From the NCBI GenBank assembly GCA_020809705.1, contig CP085833.1, positions 3,224,001 to 3,288,000 of the forward strand: a stretch of 64,000 nt of DNA, written 5' to 3'. This DNA comes from Calonectria ilicicola. Lineage: Eukaryota; Ascomycota; Sordariomycetes; Hypocreales; Nectriaceae. A program made the translations under genes and the position numbers. This document shows, one piece after another, positions 32,643-43,357 of this stretch (position 1 is the stretch's first letter; each line of letters opens with the position of its first letter). Under the pieces are notes generated by a model, which was not told the origin of the DNA, made no database searches, and saw only the letters and a program-made list of their open reading frames with translations.

Positions 32643-34585
32643 TTATTTTCCGAAATTGAAAAAAGCTGTAAGCTGCTGTAAAACCTCCTCCTTTACCCAC
32701 TCAGGTGAGGGCATTGACAAGGAGTCAAGGAGAGCCTGCGGTGCAGGTACAGCGATGGCTGGTAATGAAGAGGCGATATCGTTGGGGTCCCTTGACTTCT
32801 CAGCCAACCTCCTGAGGAGACCAACAGCTACCACCACAAGGTATACGAGTTCTGGGTCCTTGCGCGGCGGGGCACGAGGTCCTCCATGACCCTGAGGCTG
32901 CTCGTATAATTGGCTGAGCTCCCGAATCGTCTTGTACAAAGTATGTGCCAAGCCGTTACCACATGTCAACCATGCCTTGGCAACGCCTGCATCATAACCT
33001 GGTGCTATCGACGCTAGGATCTCTGCTGCTAGCAAACCCTGCATCAGGAAAGGCTTTCGAACTTCAACAAGGGAAGGGAAGTTGGGTGGGCGGCTCTGCT
33101 CCTTGGCCTTGTCAGGTAAAGGTGAAATAGCCAAAGCGAAGGCGCGAGTGAGGAGTTCATAAGGTGCGCTGCTTGTTGCGTCCAATGCAAAGACGGTTTT
33201 GTAATGACCGCGATTAGGCTCGTCTCGGGCCAACAGTTTAGCGAGGGCGTCAACAGCATGGGGTAAGTAGCCGTGAAGACTAGGTTCGTAAGGAAGGAAG
33301 AAGAGTGTGCCTTCGGAGACGGAAGGCCCAGGAGAAGGAGCAAACGCCAAGAGGAATTGTAAGAGACAGAGGGCCTGTTCACGGCCGGGTATTTCCACCG
33401 AGCCAGCTATATTGGAAAGGAGAACAACAAGATCCTTCATAAGATCCAATGTGTTAGTGTGCGATCGTAGAAGCATGTTCCGAGTTCCCAAATATCGGAT
33501 CACCACGCAGATAAATTTAATAACCAACTCATCTGCCAAAATGCTGTGATTGTCATTCTGTTCACCAGGGAAAGAGCAGTTTCGAAGGATTGTCGTCACA
33601 CATATTAGCCTGTCGACCGCACGATCTAGATCGTATTCGGTCGTGCCAAAAACGGGGACATCTTTAACTGCCCACTGTTCAATCCGACAGGCCCTGACAA
33701 CATCTTCATAGCTGGATAATTGAATGTCGTCACAGACTTCCACAGTGTTTTCAGCAAGAGCTTCAATCTGATCTTCAGCACATTCTATCAATGCATCGAT
33801 GAGGTCGTCACAATATCTGAGCTGAAGAAAATGATGCTGATTAGGGGAGCAGGAAACGGCAGCCAAGGTGTCCAAGGCAAGACGAACTTCGCCGTGGATT
33901 CCACTCTGTAAACTCCGAGTAAGAGCGCTTATATCAATATTACCCAGCTCTTGAATTGGCGGGATATCAGGCTTCCATCTCTCAAGCTCGGCACCAAGTT
34001 TGCTAAAGGCATTCAGATCAACACCGCCATACGTCGAGAGCTCCCGTGAACACGGGCTATACTGATCCGTCTGAGGGCCCAGACGCGGCATTCGTTGTTC
34101 AGGAATGGTGGCAGGGGCGGGAGCAACTTGGCGGCCATCAGTTTGGGACAGGCTTCCAACGCGGCGCGGAGCGGGTGACTGCATTGCGCCAAACTCATTC
34201 ACAGTGGATGATTCCAGGGCCTGGGATAGGTTATTCCGGTTGTGGCCCGGTACCACCGCGTTAGCTTGTTGAGGCATTTGAGGCTGAGGTGTCGGAAATC
34301 CATTGACTGGAGGCTGCCCTGGCGGCATCTGCTTCATTGGAGTCTGTGGCTGCATCTGCGGCTGTTGGCTAGGTTGCACCATGGATCCTTGGTTCATTTG
34401 AGGACCAGATTGCATCTGCTTCTGTGGAGTTGGCTGAGGACCGAGGTTGGTATTTTGAGGGTGTGACGGCTGAGGCTGTTGAAGTGGTTGTTGAGATTGC
34501 GGTGGTTGTGCTTGAGGCTGCTGCTGAGGCTGAGGCTGCTGCTGTTGTTGCTGTTGTTGCTGCTGTTGCTGCTGCTGCTGTTGTT

Positions 34586-34620
<35 letters not shown>

Positions 34621-35999
34621 TGTTGCTGCATCAGCCTTTGCTTCTGCTGTGCCATCCATACTTCCTCAAATTTGTACAAGTTACGCTCATAAATCTGCTT
34701 AAGAGCTTGAGGGACGGTAGGAATCTGGGGTGGGAGTCCAATCATTTGAGCAATATGAGGCCAGCCATTACCAGCTGTTACAGGTTTGTATCCTCCTTTT
34801 CCTTGAACTGCCTGGAAAAGCACCATCAGGTTCACCGGGCGATCTCCCACCATCGGGTTAGGATCAAATGAAATACCCTTGGCGTTCATCAATGCTGTTA
34901 GGTTCTTCATAAATTGCTCTGGGTTCACATTTGCCATTACACGTTGCTGTGGCCGCATTACTCCTTGGGGCATTTGACCATTAGGCATTCCCGGCATCTG
35001 CTTGTTAGGCATCATTCCTCGGCCAATGGTTTGCGCTTGCATCTGTGCCTGCATTTGCGCATTTCCTTGAAGCTGTTGCTGTAACCTCATCTGATAAGCG
35101 GCCATCTTCTGCTGTTCCGTCATGCCTTGGGCACGTTGCTGGGGAGTTTGCTGTTGTTGGTTCGAGTTTTGTTGCCCAGGTTGTTGTTGGCTCTGCTGCG
35201 GTGGCTGCTGCTGCTGCTGTTGCTGGCCTTGCTGTTGCATCTGTGGCGGATACATGTTGTTTTGCATCTGACCCATAGATTGCGGCATTTGACCCATTTG
35301 CTGCTGCATCATCTGGCCACCAGCCATCGCGTTGGGGTTCGGAGACGGACGCGCATTCGAAGGCGATGGTGCGAAATTCGGGTTATAGCCCTGGGGCATG
35401 TTCTGCATATACGGGTTCGGCTGAGGCGTGCCATGTTCGGAGGGAATCGGGGATGCTTGAGCGCCAAATTGTTGCGCGCTGGGTGAGAAAGGATGAGGCG
35501 ACGCGGTCGCGACCCTCTGAGGAACGCTCCCAGGCCGCATCTGGTTACCCATGATTGGCGATGGGCTGGCGTTGGCTGAGCCGTTTGGTTGGAGATGGGA
35601 AAATTGGCCGGGATTTTGCTGGTTGACCGCGCCGGGTTGGAAACCAGGAAAAGATTGTTGCGGCGTTTCGGAACGCGAAGTCGGTACCATTCCAGGATTC
35701 TGTCTCGGTGAGCCCGCAAGGCTATCTTCACGAGGACGAGGTCTTTTTGATGGAATCACCGAGTTGGTTTGATAGACTGGGTTTTGAAAAGAGGGCGAAG
35801 CATTGCGCATCGGGCCAGGGCCATTTTGCATGGCACCAGCCATCTGCTGCTGATTGGAAAATTGTGCAGGATTGAATTGGGCCGAGTTGGCCATGAAGGC
35901 AGAAGGATCCATCATGGTACCAGCAGAGTTAGGGTCGTTCATGTGTGGGAAGCCGTTGCCATTGTGGTTGGAGACGGCGTCGTTCATCCAGGCGCTCAT
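32643..35999 (-). CDS. SWI1: SWI1-type ARID subunit of SWI/SNF
   Basis: An intron-free frame of 1118 residues. The ARID (AT-rich interaction) domain lies at about 351-446 (NPEQFMKNLTALMNAKGISF, NLMVLFQAVQGKGGYKPV, NLYKFEEVWM). ARID proteins of this type are the Swi1/Sol1/BAF250 subunits of SWI/SNF chromatin remodellers and act in the nucleus. Residues 1-350 are rich in Asn, Gln, Met, Pro and Ser with several short polyQ runs. A run of 31 Gln follows the ARID, then a Gln/Pro-rich linker. The C-terminal 450 residues form a helical domain (DPNDIASSLPAIAVPAPQAL near the end) as in Swi1. The ATG at 35999 begins MSAWMNDAVSNHNGNGF and is the first in frame. The 5' side faces an unusually long gene-free stretch. 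Confidence 0.88.
34536..34628 (-). repeat. CAG/CAA microsatellite encoding 31 Gln in SWI1
   Basis: 93 bp of uninterrupted glutamine codons read on the minus strand: CAG mostly, with CAA interruptions in runs of one to three. The longest pure CAG block is eight codons. Interruptions usually limit slippage. The opposite strand reads as polyLeu or polyAla/Val, which are shadow frames. Confidence 0.95.
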
Positions 36000-38900
36000 G
36001 GCGATCGGCCCAACAGGCTGTGTGCGCGACGACGTTAGCGATCAGCAAACACGCGACCAGCCTCCATGGAGGAGCGCTAGCAACTAAAAAGAGGGTGTCT
36101 AGATGGGGAAGGGATGGCGACGGGCGGATGAGATGGGCAGTGACACGGTGGTGATGGACAAGTCGCGTCGCGGCGTTGTGGAGAGTGGTGTGGGAAAAAA
36201 AAAAGACAGCAGGCCGGGCCAGACCAAAGTTGGGGGCTTGAGGGTGCCGTGGGCGCGGAAGCCAGCCAGGTAAGTAGCGTGGTCGGTGCTGGGTACGGGG
36301 GGGCTCAGGCAGCGGGCAGTACAAGCTCAGTGTAGTGTGTAGGGGAATGCACTGCAGCGCTGGTCCAGTGCAGTGAGGAAACGCGCTCCGCGGCAAAAAA
36401 GACAAAAAGCGGCAGCAGAACCGACGAAGGAGGAAAGAGGACGGGGAGACACGAGTGGACCAGTGTAATGCAGGGAGGGAGGGTCCGTAGCGAGGGAGAC
36501 GAGCAACACAGGACCAAAGTCCTGCAAGTAACAGGGCAGAGAGCTTCCAAAGCAACTGTGTCGCGGTCCCCTGGCTTCACGGACTTGGGGCGTGGTAGGG
36601 GGATCCGGAGGGAGAATTTTTCGTACCAGGTCAACAGCAAGCAGGGACAGCGTCTAGGAGCCACATCAACCGAGCGACGCGCAGCGCTGAGACCATCCAA
36701 GGCCCGACAGGCTGAGCCAGACTGGGGCCAAGGAAGGGGATAAGGAGCGCGATGGGCTTTTGATGAGGCGTCACGAGGCGAAGGAGACGGGGAGGGAAGC
36801 GCAACTGAACTGTGGACAACTCTATCCACGGCCGGGGGAACGATAGACGGACAGGCCAAGGTACGTAGTAAGAAATGATTGCATGAATGGAAAGGCCAGG
36901 TCTTACCTAAGGCGCAGGCGCGTCGAGGCGAATGACTACAAGTCGGGTCGGAGTGCGCGCGAATGCTCGTCTGAATTGGCATTGGTTTCAGCGGCTGATG
37001 CTGAAATGCCTTCGCCGGGAGGCTGAGTCTGATTTCCGCCTTGTCTATTCCCGGACTAGCGTCGCTTAGGAATCAGCTAGTCAAGTGGGTCTCTGGCCAA
37101 TCAGTGTCTGTGTTAGGTATGTGATAACCAGCGTTTTGGACGGGTTAGCAGGCTCTGCCAACTGTCACGTTACACCTAACAGATTGCATTGGCCGCATAT
37201 CAGCAAGCTATTGTTCCCTGTCGATCCGGATCAGCCGACAGAAAACGGCGTGCCTCGGATACAGGGACGCTGATGCTTGTGCACAAACCCAACCATGCAC
37301 AAGCAAAGGTTGGTCGTAAAACTGATGTTCCGCCACCCAGATCCCATAGATTTTGAAGTTCTCGTCATTCCTTATCCAAATAAGGCACACCTTTCTCAGC
37401 GCGCTTCGGTGCCAAGTTTGGAGAACAGAGACTGAGCCTCGTGACAGACCAGTCAAGCGAACATCAGGCGTGTACCAATAGTCCCGAAGCAGAGGATTCT
37501 GCAGATGTGTTAAAGGCATGAAAAGGAGACGGTGAGAAAGCAGTTGCAAACCGGCATGCGATTTAGCTATAGCAAAAACCGAAATGCCAATTGGGTCGAG
37601 ATCCAAAAGCAAGTTGCAGCTCACCAACCAGTCATGGCGATTCACCACCGATGCTGGATGGGCGCTATGACGAGTATCCGTCGGCTTGCGCCATGAAATC
37701 CGATGCATCTGTGGTCAACGACGAAAGATCAGGTCATCTTTCTGGGCCGAGAAGCAAGCAAAGGAAAACAAAGAAAAAAGAGAAACCCAAAGATTTCCGG
37801 TCTCACCCTCCATTTGAATTGACTAACACCACCAACCAAACCGCCAGTTGGATGGGTTGGTTGCACAAGCACCCCTTTGATGGTACTTTTTCCAATCCGC
37901 TCCTCGATGGCGCCGCGCCGCACACTCGTGCTGTCTCATCTCATGTTTGGCTGAAAATCCTTTGAAATGGGCTGCAGAGAGGTCGCCATGGGAAATGGTC
38001 CCCTTTGTTGGACAATCACCATCCAATTTGATTATGCAGGTTTGGCTCCCGGTGGTCCAGCGAAAATGGCGCCTGCAGCGGCCCCGCCAGTAGCACAACC
38101 CAGCCCGTGGACACCGCGAGTGTTTGGGCGACAACGGCAGGCGAGGTCCAGGGCCCCCCAGCACCATCTTTTCCAGTTTGTTGTCCGAACGGTAGGCTGC
38201 GCATTTTCCCCTTTGGCTTTCCCGCCAGTGCAATGCTCTTGTTTGTGTGATTACACCCAGAAATTCAGGGCTGCTAACACGTGGGTTCACCATGCTTCTG
38301 GTGAAAGGGGCGCTGGGCTGGTCAGGATATGAATCCGGGGATTGTTTTGTGGTGGCGCCTAATGCGTAGGTTGCCCACAACTGGGGCTTCCTCAGTGGAT
38401 GCCATCCTGGTCGGGCCGCCCGCTCGTCATGGCCAGAGCAGCGCCGTTTTGAGTACCTCCAAAGAACCGGTCAAGGGCGGGCGCCTTCACATCTTGTCGA
38501 GATGCTGTCGGAAGGCAAAATGGTCCATAATCAACCGGAAATGATAGTTTTTTTTTCATATCGCCATATTGCCTGATATCTTTTCGTCGCGTGTTGAAAG
38601 CTCCCAATCGATGCTAGTGTTCGTTCTCGTCGGCCTTGTCTCCAAAATTCCAGCATATGGGTGTAGGTGGCCAGCAGCGAAAGCAAGACACGACAGCAAC
38701 ACAATCTGCCAGGAATAAAAGAAAACAGAATACGGGCTGTGGGAGGGGAAGAATGTGTCGGAGAGGTGAAAATGGGAGGGAAAATGGGCAGCCAGAGGGA
38801 ACGGGGAAGGGGGGTAGTTATGTGAAATGCCTACTCCTGCCGACCTACCGTACCTAACCTGACTGGAGGGACCCTTTTCCTCAGGTAACCAGACGAAAAA

Positions 38901-40865
38901 TTCTCCGCATCTACACACCTACGTGCTACTACTGCTTCTTCCCGCTGCTGCTGCCGCCGGTCGCTGTCCCTGTTACTGCTTATTTGGTAAGTAAGTTTTT
39001 GGCAGTGCTGGGCCACTCTCTTTTCATCACATCCGTCCCCCCAATTTGGTCATTCATCCCATCCCCTCTCCCACAACCACATCATTCTCAAAGCATCCAT
39101 CCCACAAGAGGCCCGTTTTGGTCCCAGAAGAAGCTTTTTTTTTATGTACCAGCCTATTTTAATTCTAGATTCGGTTTCCCCTTGATAATCGATCCGCCTG
39201 AAATCCCAGCATCATTCGAGTACCTTGGCTGAATCAACAGCTCGCACGCTCTGTCACTCACCTTCCCCCACCACCCAAAGCCAGGGTGACTTAGCGGGCC
39301 CTGTTCCCTGCCCCATGGTCCTCCCCCTCGACGGACGTTGCCTGTCTTCTTACTTCATTCGAGACCTGCGTCTATGATGATTACGATACGATGATGAGGG
39401 CCTAGCTGAGCCCTGTGGTCATGCCAGTCAGAAGCGCCCGTTGCTCTGGCCCTCCATTCCCCATGACTCTCAGTCGCAGTTGATGCAGACATGCCGCCGC
39501 CACATTTATTATCGGAAGATCCCTACTCGGCGCCCGCGCTCAGCCGCCTTCGAGATCGTCACCACCCTTGTTTCTCTCTGTGACTCTTCTCATCCCATAA
39601 CGGGTTTTCCACCACCTCCCCAGCCATTGTAACGAGCTTAGTGCTCCCGTGTTGTGTGGTCTTGACAGGCAAGGTGGCCACCTACAGCTTATGGAGGTAA
39701 CCAGCTACACGCACACAACTGATAACAGAACTCATCACACATCACATGTTAGTTTAAGGCACACCTTAGCATTCATACCTAACAGTGTTCAGGGCGAACG
39801 GCGGAGGGCAATGTTTGGCAAGGTTCTACATTCCGTAAAATGAACAGTGATGCAAAAGCAATGTCTACAGTCGATTGACTAGAAGCCCAGCAGGGTCGTG
39901 ACATGCTTCCTTCTTGTGACATGGACAATACACCACTGTGTTTTACATCTGCAGGCCAATAGGGGTCTTGACGGATGCAATCAACAAACATCTTCGCCCT
40001 TCTCCACGCGTAAAGGAGAGAGGCCTAGTTTACTACCGTGGCTGGTCATTCCATCACCACGTCTACCTCATGTCGAAGAGAGGAATTTCTCTCCAAACAC
40101 CCCACGCTTCTACACAATACGATCCAGCATCGCTTCTCGCATAGAAAGAAGAGCTCAAAAGAAGAAAAAAAACATGAGAGGAAGAATGGCACGGACACGG
40201 CCAAAATGATCAATAGAATAAACCGGGATGCCTAATGAAACAAATTCACCCCAGCATCGCATGGTTACATGTCTAGTGCACCCAACTCAGCAGGACCCCA
40301 AGCCTTACCAAATACTTGGCAGGTGGCAAAACTGGTCAAACCCATGGAGGTCTTGTCGGTGGCGAGTAACTAAGTGACTGGTGGGTCGGTCAACACACCT
40401 GGCCCAGTTATCTTGATTTCTTGGGTAGCGCACCACCATTTTACTCCTCCAATCCTTGAAACAGAGCTGCAATTGCACGTCTCTCCCGCCTCCTGCCACT
40501 ACCCCGATCAACACAGCTTGATGGGCGGCATACACCATAGGGTCTCAATCCTTGAGAAGATGGAATTGTGCTTTAATTGTGGCTGGCACCGGAGGTCAGC
40601 TGGCGTCCTGCAACTAGCAATATCCTTTCGGCATGTGGTGGAGAGAGGTGGTTTATCCAATACCCATGACGGCGAACCCGTCCAAGCCTAATTTCGGTGC
40701 CGCCCACATTGCGATCTTTTCATTTTATCGTGACTGCAGAAGATACGACAGGTCAGCCCTATCCTGGCCCCCAGCCCTCGGTCGCGTCAGCCAGCGAGTC
40801 TCAAGTCATTGTTTAAAATGGCAAGGGCACGGCTTTCTTGTCGACCCCAATCTCAATGTGTATAG

Positions 40866-40891
40866 TGTCAGGGCCCAGTCTCTCCCTGACA
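40866..40891. repeat. Perfect 8-bp inverted repeat (hairpin)
   Basis: TGTCAGGG at 40866-40873 and CCCTGACA at 40884-40891, with a 10-nt loop, in non-coding sequence 170 bp from a second hairpin. Role unknown; such a repeat can arise by chance. Confidence 0.6.
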
Positions 40892-41059
40892 GCCCGAACT
40901 GAGCACGTCCCTCGATCTTTCAGAGGAGCCGTCACCACCAAGTCACAACGAGATTGCGCAGACACGAGGCTATCCATCAACGCGTTTCCCCGCACCAGTC
41001 TCTTGCGTTGTATTCGGATATAAGTCACCCGCCCTTAATACGTCAGAGTTGTTGTTCCC

Positions 41060-41095
41060 ACACCAGTACGCGTCCGATTCGGGAAGTACTGGTGT
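41060..41095. repeat. Perfect 10-bp inverted repeat (hairpin)
   Basis: ACACCAGTAC at 41060-41069 and its exact reverse complement GTACTGGTGT at 41086-41095, with a 16-nt loop. It is in non-coding sequence about 550 bp beyond the UTP6 stop codon. It could form an RNA hairpin or be a dyad binding site; role unknown. Confidence 0.7.
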
Positions 41096-41643
41096 AAAAC
41101 GGTCGTGTCGTGGCGTGCATGGTATTGACGTACTACGATGGTGCCATCAACCAGGGCCTGCTCCACGAATGGCTTGCCAGCCCGTCGCCCTCCACCTTGA
41201 TACCCCGTTTCTTGACCTGTTAACACCCGGAGTATTTTGTTTGACACCATCACACTAGTAGAGCTAGGACTTTGTAATTTATACACCTAGATGTCACCAT
41301 TGAACCCATCTATTTGACATTCAGGCTGCATGCCTTGGTGGTAGGATGGCCAATCTGCAAATTACCCCACCACAGTTCCCTCTGGATGGCATGGTTCCCC
41401 ACCTCTAACCAGGGGTCAAAATCATTCCAAAGCAATCAATATCTTAGTATCACCATGATATCCTCCCGGTATCCTTGATTAATACATGAATCAGAACTTG
41501 ACTCTTGCCACTGCATTTAGCCTCTTCCAAAAAGAGAGAGGTAAAACGACAATTATTATAATATTTAAGCCAATATTGCCTCGCTCTTGAGTCGCATCAG
41601 ATTGTCCTTATTTCAATTCTCGACGCCGCCATAAAATACATGT

Positions 41644-42884
41644 CTAAATAGCCACCACCTTATTTTTAGTATGCTCCAACACCGCTCGAACGCCTTCATC
41701 CAAATTGTCCAACGCCAAATACTCGTCAATCCACGAGACTGTCTTGTTCTGCAAGCCTGCCCGGTCCGTCACAAGATTCAGGTACTTATTCAGACGCGCC
41801 AAAACCTCTCGCAAGTTCTTGGGAAACTCTGCAGTAGAAGGGCTAACACCAATGATGGGCTGGCGGATATACGCATTGCAGGTGGATGGGGAGTTGGGGT
41901 AATCCTGGTCTAGGGCATCCAGGACGTGCTGCGATATTTTGGGTTGAACGGAGACCTGAGTGAATGATGCAAACATGAAGAAAAACATCTCTGCGACATC
42001 CGCATTGAAAAATGCTTGCTTCTTGGAGATATCGAAGATCGCCATGGGGATGGCACCGTCCATGGCAGGGTTCGACTCAAGTTTCTGAGCCGATTGCTTA
42101 TCGATAACCTTGGTTTGAGCTGCAGAGGGCTCTGGAAGCATATTTTCGTCGTCGTCTTCATCGTCACTATCGACAATTCGGAGCTCGTCGTCCTCAACTC
42201 TGTCCGGGCGCAGGGCATCGTTTTTACCAGCTTTGGACGCCTTTCTCTGGTCCACCTTCTCCAACCACTCCATTTCGCTTCTTGCGTACTCAAGCCACAA
42301 GGTGCTGTCCTTGGTGCAGAATCGGCATCCTCTCATAAAGAAACCACGAGCCGCGGCCATGTCGCCATTTCGCGCCGAACGTCGTCCAGCCATTACCCAA
42401 AGTTCCGGATCTGTCGGCATCATTCGAAGCGCATTGGTCATGGTGCGGCGCCAGCGCTTCGCAGCTTTGACTTTGGCGGCATACGATAGGTATTCCCTCC
42501 AGAGTTCACTGCTACCTGGGTGACGGTTGACGCCTCGTTCGTAAATGGCGAGGGTTCGGCCTTGGCCCGCGTGAGCGGAGTTAAGATGGCGAATCTTGAG
42601 TCGCTTGCAACGTTTATTGCGAAGGGCTTCAAGGGATTGCTCCCACTGAGCATAGGACGACCAATCGAATGCCTTGTTGCCTAGGGAGAGGACCTTGTGT
42701 TCGAAATCGTTTCGCTTCTTTACGATAGTGCGAATCTCATCCTGGGGAAAATGTGTCAGTTGAAATCGGTGGAAACGTTGGAGGCCATCCATACCTTGGA
42801 GAATATTTCTTTTTCCTCCCACTCCCTCAGCTGCGGCACCGCGCGCTCGAGATAGAATCTCGCCTTCTCAGTGACGCCGGCCAT
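41644..42884 (-). CDS. UTP6: UTP6, U3 snoRNP / SSU processome component
   Basis: Two exons, 42884-42795 and 42741-41644, with a 53-bp phase-0 intron (GTATGG...CCCCAG); 395 residues, near the usual size. Utp6 belongs to the UTP-B subcomplex of the small-subunit processome and acts in early 18S rRNA processing in the nucleolus. Exon 1 encodes the conserved start MAGVTEKARFYLERAVPQL, and exon 2 begins DEIRTIVKKRNDFEHKV. HAT-type helical repeats follow (AIYERGVNRHPGSSELWREY, DSTLWLEYARSEMEWLEKV), then an acidic linker (IVDSDDEDDDEN) and a C-terminal helical part. The first exon is easy to miss because the long frame continues into the intron with a spurious upstream start. Divergent from CWH43. 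Confidence 0.92.
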
Positions 42885-43357
42885 GGTGAAGAGCTCTTCG
42901 TCGGGTCAATCAGCGGCGAGAGTGTTGGCGACCCCGCTGTGCAGGAGGTATTGCGGGCAGTCGGTGATGGTGTTGGCGATGATGAAGGCTGCAAATCCGA
43001 AAGACTTTTCTTAATTTTTTAGTGGGCCCTCTCAGCCTTGTTACGTAGCTGGTGCGCTGTTGTCCGTCATAGGCTCGACCGTGTATATTAGGTTAAGTGC
43101 GGGACAGCATGGGCGCTTGGGGCGACTGAGGGTCAAGCCGCTGGCGCTATGGCCAGGGTTGATCCTCGTCTGGACCCACCACAGCACAATTACATCGCCG
43201 GAGCGCCAAGTGAAAGCTCCGAGGTCCGTCAGTCCTGTCCAAGAATCTCACCACTTGCACCTTCTTTTATTCCTCGCTCGCTGTTTACCCCAATCTTTGC
43301 TCCCGGATCGTCCGGACGGAGCTTTGGAGAGTGGTTTCTGTCTTTTTTACAGCAAAA
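42885..43357. promoter_or_regulatory. Bidirectional promoter, UTP6 / CWH43
   Basis: 473 bp between two divergent start codons. The CWH43 side ends with a T-rich leader (tcttttttacagcaaaaATG), which could also be a leader intron acceptor. No specific motif is assigned. Confidence 0.45.

Larger units (their letters stand above)
36000..41643. other. 5.6-kb region without a convincing gene
   Basis: It lies 5' of SWI1 and 3' of UTP6, both on the minus strand. The part at 36000-37000 is C-rich on the minus strand and could be a long SWI1 leader, perhaps with a leader intron. The rest has mixed composition without strong AT bias, so it does not look like a RIP-degraded transposon. Longest frames (225 codons at 36305-36982 and 166 codons at 37208-37708, both minus) have low-complexity or random-looking products. 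Small palindromes occur at 39672-39683, 40866-40891 and 41060-41095. No tRNA, rRNA or transposase was recognised. Confidence 0.55.

Noticed and set aside
34479..34871. Plus-strand polyLeu and polyAla/Val frames
   Set aside because: They are the complement of the polyGln tract of SWI1, which has strong domain support on the minus strand.
36305..36982. Minus-strand frame of 225 codons upstream of SWI1
   Set aside because: The product is a Pro/Ser/Cys/Arg-rich string without domain or pattern, as expected from a C-rich leader read in a chance frame.
37208..37708. Minus-strand frame of 166 codons with an ATG
   Set aside because: The product has no recognisable motif, low-complexity signal or neighbouring exon; a frame of this size is plausible by chance in 5.6 kb.
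42069..42078. tRNA B-box-like GGTTCGACTC
   Set aside because: It lies inside the UTP6 coding sequence, with no A-box or acceptor stem at the right distance.
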